Shown piece by piece: positions 57,229 to 64,000 of a stretch of DNA of 64,000 nt. The position numbers and the translations under genes were made by a program. The DNA is taken from contig NW_003314266.1 of the NCBI RefSeq assembly GCF_000143415.4, positions 2,041,139 to 2,105,138 on the forward strand. The letters run 5' to 3'. The DNA comes from Selaginella moellendorffii (taxonomy: Eukaryota > Streptophyta > Lycopodiopsida > Selaginellales > Selaginellaceae). The notes beneath the pieces are model-generated. The model did no database searches. It had not been told where the DNA came from and was given only the letters and a program-made list of their open reading frames with translations. Each line of letters starts with the position of its first letter. Position 1 is the stretch's first letter.

Positions 57229-57531
57229 AAAAAAAGAAATCATTTCAAGTAGAACCTGCATCAAGGTATATAAAAAAAATGTCCTAACGAGAAAGAAAGT
57301 TACAAACTACTTCAAACCATCTTTACGTCCATCGACTTTTCAGGGACTTGTCATTGGATGTGCGAGGGTTTTCCACACCCAACCCTGTAAACTGAAAACA
57401 TCATGCTAGATACCAGTCTCCATAGTGAGAACAATGTTACTTGTTTGTGGAATCATCCTGCCTAGTCGAAGATATCTCACTTGACATTTTGAATAACTTT
57501 CTTTGGACTTGGCTACCTCGTCCAGGGCTAT

Positions 57532-57569
57532 CACTGTCAGTAGAGCCTGAAGATGCTCTATTGACAGTG
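57532..57569. repeat. Hairpin, second repeat unit
   Basis: CACTGTCAGTAGAGC pairs with GCTCTATTGACAGTG across the same 8-base loop; the one non-Watson-Crick position is a G-T pair. Confidence 0.85.
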
Positions 57570-57751
57570 AGAAAAAAAAATCATTTCAAGTAGAACCTGC
57601 ATCAAGGTATATAAAAAAATGTCTTAACAAGAAAGAAAGTTACAAACTACTTCAAACCATCTTTGAGTCCATTGACTTTTCAAGGACTTGTCATTGGACG
57701 TGTGAGGGTTTTCCACAGCCAACCCTTGCACGTCCAATCAAAATCATTTCA

Positions 57752-57784
57752 CATGGATTCTTGGGCAAGACCCAAGAATCCATG
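57752..57784. repeat. Perfect 14-base-pair hairpin
   Basis: CATGGATTCTTGGG and CCCAAGAATCCATG are exact reverse complements separated by the 5-base loop CAAGA. Confidence 0.95.
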
Positions 57785-58158
57785 CGAGGTAGTGGCGTTA
57801 AACCCAAAAGAGATCTAGAAACAATACAATTGAGCAGGCAGTCAATTACCTAAGTATGCATGAGTCTGGTACTTGTGCTCACATTTCTCTCATAAGCCCA
57901 TTTTAGGCCCATTTAAATAAAGACTTAATATAGCTTTAGGGCATAAATGGCTTTCAATGGAATAACATTGAGAAGTAAGTAAAAGGTCTTTGACTGGTCT
58001 AGATTATCAATTATCAGCCTTCACAAAGCTGTTGATTGAAAGATAGAGAATTAATACTTGCTGAAAGTAGGCTAAAAATAGTCCATTCGGTTCGATTGTT
58101 GAATCTCTTTAAACAATCTTGATCAGCTAAACAATCATAGAAAAAATTAATCTGGATG

Positions 58159-58179
58159 CACCCACCTATCCAGTGGGTG
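58159..58179. repeat. Hairpin just upstream of the Rep-helicase frame
   Basis: CACCCAC and GTGGGTG pair perfectly around a 7-base loop, 49 bases before the first ATG of the long frame. Rolling-circle transposons often have hairpins near their ends; a role here is speculation. Confidence 0.7.
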
Positions 58180-58227
58180 TAAGGACATCAAGGGCAATAA
58201 GGGCATTTAAGTATAAAGGGCAAAATT

Positions 58228-58671
58228 ATGACAAAGAGAAAATTTGAATGGACAGAACTTTTAGATGCAAAATTGTTATCAATTCAAGGATCTGCAAAAA
58301 AAAAAGCAAAAGAACTAAAATTCAACCATAATATTGATTTAACTGAGCAACAAATTGTTTCTAGATACTATTATTTATCAAGAAAGAATAAAAATGAGCA
58401 AATAAAAACTATTAATATATCCAAAGAAAAACATGAAGAAAGTACTTTACAAAACCAATATACAACAGAAGAAGACAAAATACTTATGGAAACTTAGAAC
58501 TCACAAAAACAAACAAATGAAAAAATAAATATTTTTCGACAAAGAACAGGGAGTACTATATCAGATGAAAAACTTAAAAGAAGAGTATATTATATTAGAA
58601 GTAAAGAAAAAAAATCAATAAAAGAGAAAGAACAACAAGAAAATGAATATGACATAAACAATCCAAAAAGT
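58228..58671 (+). pseudogene. N-terminal SANT/Myb-like part of the transposon protein, cut off by a stop
   Basis: From MTKRKFEWTELLDAKLL (58228) the frame is the same as that of the large frame at 58672, and the only interruption is TAG at 58495-58497. Two helix-rich units resemble SANT/Myb repeats: FEWTELLDAKLL ... TEQQIVSRYYYL, and YTTEEDKILMET, stop, ... SDEKLKRRVYYIRSK. In a live element this would be fused to the Rep-helicase and help bind DNA; here the stop separates it unless it is read through. Confidence 0.6.
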
Positions 58672-61600
58672 ATGAAAGCATTACAAATGTATAATGAAGC
58701 TATACATGATATACCGATACATCCATGTAAAATATGTAAAAGACTTTGGTTTAAATATAATAAAAAACAAGAATATGCATGCAATCAATGTATGACAAAT
58801 AAAGAAAAATATAAAAGTCCAGAAAAAATAAGAATGAATCAAATTGATCAATATACAGAACAACTAAATGATATTGAAGAGAAAATGATAGCTCTACGTA
58901 TTTTATTTGCAAATATAACAATACCAAATCAACCTCAATGTCAGCAGCGCATAAAAGGAGGAATAATAAATGTCCCAACTAATATTAAACCAATAATTAA
59001 TAAACTACCAAGAACATTTGAAGAAACACAAACAATAACAATTCAGCTGAAACGAAGATTAACTGATAAATATTATTATAAATATGGAATAGCCAGACCA
59101 CATTATATTTATAATAGTATAAAACAATTACAAGAAACCGAACTATATAAGAAAAATAAAATTAATATAGATGAAAACTGGTTTCAACAAGCACAAAATT
59201 TAGATAATATAGATAATAACGCACAAATAATATTAGAAAACGAATTACAACAAGAATTAAATGAAGATGATGAAAGTGTAAATCTTATAGACAACCCTGA
59301 TAATGAGATATTACCAACAGATACTATGGTAATTAGCTTCTTAGATGCAAATCAAATAGATAATTTTACAAATAAAGTTTTAGTTATAGCACCTAGTCAA
59401 GGACAACACCCATTAGGATTATTTGTAGATGAAAATGCTGAAGAAATGGCATATCCAAAACTATTTGGTGGAAAACCAAGACCATTAGATATAAAAAATA
59501 AATTTACATATCAAGAAATAATCCAATGGGAATTAATGAATGAGGATAGAAAATTTGCACGACATATTGAACATATATTTACAGCAGCAGTAAAAACTGA
59601 AATCAAATTTGTTAATCAAAATGCAGGTTTTAAATTAAGAAAATTTACTTATGAAGGAAGAAAAATCACATCAAAAGATGTGCTTGTAAATGGAAATATG
59701 GATAAAATATTAAAATCAAACATAGGTTTTAGAGATTTAAAAAATCTAAGAACATCACCAGATAATTTAGAAGCACTAAAAAAAGATGCATTTGCCATGA
59801 TAAGACAATTAGGACCACCAACACTATTTTTAATTTTTAGTTGTTCAGAAAGACATTGGGAACCATTAATAAATGCTTTAAAACATTTAAATACAGATAT
59901 ATTACAAAAAGAAGAGATAGAAAATTTAAATGAAAAAGAGAAAATATATAAAATACTAAGAGCTGATCCAATCACCACAATACGATATTATGCACATAAA
60001 ACATCAGCATTTAGAAAAATATTAATGTCCAATTATCACATATTTGGAAGGAAAGTAAAAGACTATATATTTGTAACACAATTTCAACAACGTGGTACAC
60101 CACATGAACATGCACTAATATGGTTAGAAAATCCACCACAAACATTAGAACAAATAAAAGAATATGCTAATGAAAATATATGTACTGATTTAGAGAAACT
60201 ACCAGATAATATAAAAGATGTTCAAACTCATAAACATAGAAAAACAAGTAAAAAATATAAAAATATAAATTGTAGATTTAATTACCCAATTCCTCCAATG
60301 CCACAAACAGAAATCTTAGAGCCTATAAAAGACATTACAAAACATGAAAAGGATTCATATACAATAATTTACAAAAAAATAAAAACAATACTAGAAGATA
60401 AAACTATAGATCTAAAAGATTTAGAGTTTGATGAATATTTAAAAATAATAGGAATAACATATGAGCAATATAAAGCTACAATAAGATCAACAATAACAAA
60501 TACAAAAAAATTTTATAAACGAAAACCAAAAGACATAAACACAAATACTTTTAATAACAAATTATCAAATCTGTGGCAATCAAATGTAGATATACAAATT
60601 ATTCTTGATCCATATGCAGCAGCATCATATTGTTTATCATACATTGCATGTATTGAAACAGAAATAACAAAGACATTATCAACTGTATTTAAAAAATGCC
60701 AAAAAGAAGGAACAAATGCATTTAATAGAGTTCGGTTATTAGGAAATAGCTTCATACGTGGTAGGGAAATGCCAATTCCACAAGCACTTTTTTTAATATT
60801 GTCAATCCCATTTCATCATATGTCTAGAACTGTAAAGTTCATTGATACTAAACCACAAGAACAACGAACAAAGCGTTTAAAAATGAAACAAGACCTTGCA
60901 AAAATGCAAGAAGATGAAACAGATATAGCAGTATCTGGACTAATTGAAAAATACATGCAAAGACCAGAAGAATTAGAAGATTTAACATTAGCAGAGATAA
61001 CAACTGAATATATAATTGAAAAAGAAGTAACAACACGAAAACATAAAAAAAAAAATATAATTAGATATATAAACTTTAGTAAAGAAAAAGATCCAGAAAA
61101 GTGGGCATTTGAAAGATTAATCTTACATAAAAAATTTAGAAAAGAAGAAGATCTTAAAGAAATGTACACAACATACATGAATGCATATGAAGCAAATATG
61201 GAACAAATAAATGAAAAACAACATCGATACATATATAAAAAAGTAACAAATGAGAATGAATTTGATTGGGAGAATCCAGAACAAGAATCAAATAAATTAT
61301 TAAAAGAACAAGCACAGTATATACAAGAAATAAACACAAACCAAACAGATGAATTTGATATAAAGAAAGATTTATTCAAAATGAAAATTAACAAAAAATT
61401 AAATTTAAATATAAAAGATAAAATTTTAACAAATACAACAATTATAATACAAGATGAATACCTTATGGAAACTAGTAAATATCACCAATTATTAAGAACT
61501 CTTAATAAAAAGCAAAGAATAATACATGATGACTTCATATTGAAAAAAATAAAACAACCTAACAAAAAATTATGCTTATTTTTAACAGGAGGAGCAGGAA

Positions 61601-63570
61601 CTGGAAAATCAATGCTTTTAAATACACTTATAAAAACACTCAAACGATATTATAAAACAAACCAAGATATAAATAATGAACCAGGACAAACAATATTAAT
61701 AACAGCACCTACAGGAAAAGCAGCTTGTAATATAAATGGTTCAACAATACATTCAGCTTTTGCATTTCGACCAGAAGCATCAAAACAACGTCAAACAATA
61801 TTAACAAATGACACATTAGATAAATATAAAAGAAAGTTTTCAACAATAAAATGTTTAGTAATAGATGAAATATCAATGGTAAGTATAGAAATGCTACAAG
61901 ATATAAATAGAAGATGTGAAAGCTTCAAAACAACATATGGAATAGACTTTGGTGGGATGGATTGTATATTTACAGGTGATTTCTATCAATTAAATCTTAC
62001 ATTTGAAGCACCAATTTATTCAACAAAAACATATAGACCTGAAAATGATGTCTCCATACACCACCCATGGAAAAATAATTTTAAAATCTATGAACTTACT
62101 GAAATAATGAGGCAAAAAGATGATATAATCTTTATAAAAGCTTTAAATAAAATAAAAATAGGAGAACAAACAGATAAAGAGCTAGAATATATAAATAAAC
62201 AAGTCACTACAGATACATATAACACAGAATACTATTCTATATTTGCAACTAATGAACAAGTAAGAGAACATAATGAAAAAATAATACAACACATACAAGG
62301 TAAAGATATAATTATAGAAGCACAAGACAAACATGGAAATTCCTGTCCTACACATTTTTCGCTGCCAGATGACACAAGAAAAACACAAGGACTACATAAA
62401 ATATTACATTTGAAAAAGAAAATGGCAATTGAAATAACACAAAATATAGCAACAGAAGATGGATTAGTAAATGGAGCAGATGGAGTATTACAAGATATAA
62501 CCCAGATTGAAGAAGAACAAATAATGTGGATAGAATTCCCAAATATAAAAACAGGTGAAAAAACAAGAGCTAAAGAAAACATAACAATAAAGCAAAATAA
62601 TGAAAAAAACTGGACACCAATAAAAAAAATAACAAGAACAATAAATATTACTAAAAATAAAAACTATGTTATAAGTAAAACCCAATTTCCAGTACAACCA
62701 TGCGCAGGAAGAACAATACATAGAGCACAAGGATCAACAGTTATGCAATTAGGATATGACCCATATAAAACAAAATATCTAGGACAAGCATATACTGCAT
62801 TATCAAGAGCACAAACATTAAAAGGGATACATTTATATAGACCAATTGAACATAAACATATTAAAATCAATAAAGATGCAGCTAAAGAAATAATAAGAAT
62901 GACAACAGAAGCACCATGGCAAATTGATCTAATAGATTTACAAAAAGAAAAAACAGCTAAACAAACAATTATACAAGTTCTAAATACAAGATCTATTACT
63001 GCACATCAAGAAGATATAAAGAGTGATTCACAATTATTAACATCAGATATAATATGTATGCAAGAAGTAAGAACACAAAAACATGAGGATTTATATTTTA
63101 ATAAATATAAATCATATATACATGAACAACCCCCACATATAGCAATATTGCATACAAATGACTACAAATCAGAAATAGTAGAACATTTAAAAACAGAAAC
63201 AATGGCAATGTCATATGTATCACTAGAAAAAAATAAAAAACAATTACAGATAATAAATTTACATAGAAAACCTGGAACAAATATACATATATTCATAAAA
63301 CAACTACAAAAATATATACAGAAAATAGATAATAAAAAACCAGTAATAATTACAGGAGATTTTAATATTGACTACCAAATAGAAGAAGTAAAACCACTTC
63401 AAACAATAATGGAGAAAGAAGGATATATACAAATAATAAAACACAATACACGTAATAATAAATTAATAGATCATATATGGATAAAAGATATAATATATAC
63501 AAAAGCAGGAATAGCACCTGCATATTGGACAGATCATAACAAATTATATATCATAATAAAAAATATTTAA
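58672..63570 (+). CDS. Helentron Rep-helicase-endonuclease protein
   Basis: 1,632 residues from the first ATG after the TAG at 58495. In order: a zinc finger (Cys19, 22, 37, 40); the Helitron-like N-terminal and Rep regions with the HUH-type motif GTPHEHALIW (His478, His480) and two candidate nicking tyrosines Tyr653 and Tyr657 in DPYAAASYCLSYI; a Helentron-type middle part (FHHMSRTVKFIDTKP, RPEELEDLTLAEI); a PIF1-type superfamily 1 helicase with Walker A GGAGTGKS (973-980), Walker B IDE (1064-1066) and the late motif QPCAGRTIHRAQGS then TALSRA; and a C-terminal endonuclease/exonuclease/phosphatase domain with DIICMQE (Glu1465), TGDFNID (Asp1563, Asn1565), DH (1600-1601) and the final TDHNKL (Asp1621, His1622). 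It nicks and transfers a DNA strand, unwinds it, and may cut the target. All catalytic residues I can check are present. Codons are strongly A/T-biased. Confidence 0.9.
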   Translation: MKALQMYNEAIHDIPIHPCKICKRLWFKYNKKQEYACNQCMTNKEKYKSPEKIRMNQIDQYTEQLNDIEEKMIALRILFANITIPNQPQCQQRIKGGIINVPTNIKPIINKLPRTFEETQTITIQLKRRLTDKYYYKYGIARPHYIYNSIKQLQETELYKKNKINIDENWFQQAQNLDNIDNNAQIILENELQQELNEDDESVNLIDNPDNEILPTDTMVISFLDANQIDNFTNKVLVIAPSQGQHPLGLFVDENAEEMAYPKLFGGKPRPLDIKNKFTYQEIIQWELMNEDRKFARHIEHIFTAAVKTEIKFVNQNAGFKLRKFTYEGRKITSKDVLVNGNMDKILKSNIGFRDLKNLRTSPDNLEALKKDAFAMIRQLGPPTLFLIFSCSERHWEPLINALKHLNTDILQKEEIENLNEKEKIYKILRADPITTIRYYAHKTSAFRKILMSNYHIFGRKVKDYIFVTQFQQRGTPHEHALIWLENPPQTLEQIKEYANENICTDLEKLPDNIKDVQTHKHRKTSKKYKNINCRFNYPIPPMPQTEILEPIKDITKHEKDSYTIIYKKIKTILEDKTIDLKDLEFDEYLKIIGITYEQYKATIRSTITNTKKFYKRKPKDINTNTFNNKLSNLWQSNVDIQIILDPYAAASYCLSYIACIETEITKTLSTVFKKCQKEGTNAFNRVRLLGNSFIRGREMPIPQALFLILSIPFHHMSRTVKFIDTKPQEQRTKRLKMKQDLAKMQEDETDIAVSGLIEKYMQRPEELEDLTLAEITTEYIIEKEVTTRKHKKKNIIRYINFSKEKDPEKWAFERLILHKKFRKEEDLKEMYTTYMNAYEANMEQINEKQHRYIYKKVTNENEFDWENPEQESNKLLKEQAQYIQEINTNQTDEFDIKKDLFKMKINKKLNLNIKDKILTNTTIIIQDEYLMETSKYHQLLRTLNKKQRIIHDDFILKKIKQPNKKLCLFLTGGAGTGKSMLLNTLIKTLKRYYKTNQDINNEPGQTILITAPTGKAACNINGSTIHSAFAFRPEASKQRQTILTNDTLDKYKRKFSTIKCLVIDEISMVSIEMLQDINRRCESFKTTYGIDFGGMDCIFTGDFYQLNLTFEAPIYSTKTYRPENDVSIHHPWKNNFKIYELTEIMRQKDDIIFIKALNKIKIGEQTDKELEYINKQVTTDTYNTEYYSIFATNEQVREHNEKIIQHIQGKDIIIEAQDKHGNSCPTHFSLPDDTRKTQGLHKILHLKKKMAIEITQNIATEDGLVNGADGVLQDITQIEEEQIMWIEFPNIKTGEKTRAKENITIKQNNEKNWTPIKKITRTINITKNKNYVISKTQFPVQPCAGRTIHRAQGSTVMQLGYDPYKTKYLGQAYTALSRAQTLKGIHLYRPIEHKHIKINKDAAKEIIRMTTEAPWQIDLIDLQKEKTAKQTIIQVLNTRSITAHQEDIKSDSQLLTSDIICMQEVRTQKHEDLYFNKYKSYIHEQPPHIAILHTNDYKSEIVEHLKTETMAMSYVSLEKNKKQLQIINLHRKPGTNIHIFIKQLQKYIQKIDNKKPVIITGDFNIDYQIEEVKPLQTIMEKEGYIQIIKHNTRNNKLIDHIWIKDIIYTKAGIAPAYWTDHNKLYIIIKNI

Positions 63571-63587
63571 AAACAAAAGCAAACCAA

Positions 63588-63602
63588 GCGTTGCTGCAAC
63601 GC
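63588..63602. repeat. Hairpin after the transposon gene
   Basis: GCGTTG CTG CAACGC, a perfect 6-base stem with a 3-base loop, 18 bases after the stop codon and the only G+C-rich spot nearby. It matches the kind of short hairpin found near Helitron 3' ends. Confidence 0.75.
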
Positions 63603-63634
63603 AATGCGCAGCAATTTATTATAATAGTGGCTAA

Positions 63635-64000
63635 TTAACAGCTTCTTGCTGTAGCTAAATCATTCTTCACATGAGTCAATTTATTGTCCTGCCAACTCAA
63701 AAACCTAGAGCTGTTACTATATAGTCCTATATTTCCAACTCAAAGAACAGGATGAAGTGGTGTGGATGGCACTCGTCACTGGGTTTGCACAGCAGAAAGA
63801 TTGCAAGATTGCAAGCTTAGCATTAGATGGCATGAAGGTTTACATGATGGGGTTTAAGAGAAACTCTAGTAAAATGTGTTAGATCCAGCTTTAGTGTACC
63901 TTTCTTCTTTATTTCCTCGGCTTGGACAAAATTTTAAAGTTGGTAGAGCCAATGTTATGATCCAATGCAAAAAGACAAAAATCTAGTCTCCCTAGACTAT
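63635..64000. other. Flank after the transposon
   Basis: The base composition returns to a more mixed one. No gene, repeat or transposon feature recognised up to the end of the window. Confidence 0.45.

Larger units (their letters stand above)
57128..57735. repeat. Tandem direct repeat, two units of about 341 bases
   Basis: Units begin near 57131 and 57473 with CTCACTTGACATTTTG and run through CAGTAGAGCCTGAAGATGC, CATTTCAAGTAGAACCTGCATC and GGACTTGTCATTGGA to CCAACCCT. They differ at scattered sites. A third partial copy of the AATCATTTCAAGTAGAACCT piece lies just before, at about 57100. Confidence 0.85.
58150..63634 (+). mobile_element. Helentron-type (endonuclease) Helitron, near complete
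   Basis: The unit covers the Rep-helicase-endonuclease frame with hairpins on both sides (58159-58179 and 63588-63602). CTAA at 63631-63634 followed by T fits the CTRR end of canonical Helitrons, but Helentrons use other ends, so both borders are provisional. If the RPA-like gene and the 57.1-57.8 kb repeats belong to it, the element begins before 55.2 kb. The A+T content is far above that of the neighbouring host genes. Confidence 0.6.

Noticed and set aside
60816-61394. Antisense frame of 192 codons inside the Helentron gene
   Set aside because: It is a Phe/Ser/Leu-rich mirror of a Lys/Asn-rich coding strand, typical shadow coding.
1-64000. tRNA, rRNA or other structural RNA genes
   Set aside because: I looked for T-loop and A/B-box patterns and ribosomal motifs and saw none that were convincing; a covariance-model scan would be needed to exclude them.

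Overview
The window is nuclear DNA of a land plant, most likely a lycophyte close to Selaginella moellendorffii. The reasons are plant-specific genes (the thylakoid kinase STN7, an R2R3-MYB, a SAUL1-type U-box protein, a thaumatin-like protein), very short GT-AG introns of about 45-100 bases, and a proportion of decayed duplicates and transposons. The species call is inference; no search was run.

Layout. At 1-1070 is the first part of an ARM-repeat protein gene, minus strand, cut by the window edge. From about 1.7 to 29.5 kb lies a mosaic of duplicated, inverted and broken segments. Its core is a huge imperfect palindrome: about 10.3-17.7 kb is repeated in inverse order at about 21.3-29.5 kb around a 3.6 kb centre. 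Most of the left part of one unit recurs directly at 6.7-10.1 kb, and the right part at 1.7-5.1 kb. The mosaic holds three still-open copies of an unrecognised multi-span membrane protein plus several dead ones, two SWEET-like transporter genes, three dead copies of the kinase STN7, ABCB transporter scraps, and a truncated Copia retrotransposon. An intact nine-exon STN7 gene stands just beyond it at 29.97-32.25 kb. The dead STN7 copies share the same frameshifts and the same foreign 3' junction, so they descend from one dead ancestor.

From 32 to 53 kb the window is more ordinary: an R2R3-MYB gene (35.4-36.9), a decayed Ty3/gypsy element on the minus strand (about 38.0-42.7) with a probable solo LTR nested in it, a decayed unrecognised gene (45.0-45.9), a thaumatin-like gene with a GC-AG intron (46.0-46.8), a perfect 117-base tandem duplication (49.46-49.70), and a large U-box/ARM ubiquitin ligase of the PUB42/43/44 (SAUL1) type (49.8-53.0).

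From 55.2 to 63.6 kb the DNA is strikingly A+T-rich and looks like a rolling-circle transposon. It holds an intron-containing RPA-like gene with two in-frame stops, then repeats with long hairpins, then a reading frame of about 1,780 codons broken by one stop. That frame encodes SANT/Myb-like repeats, a zinc finger, a HUH Rep domain, a PIF1-type helicase and a C-terminal endonuclease/exonuclease/phosphatase domain, the arrangement of Helentrons (endonuclease Helitrons). This is the most interesting object in the window.
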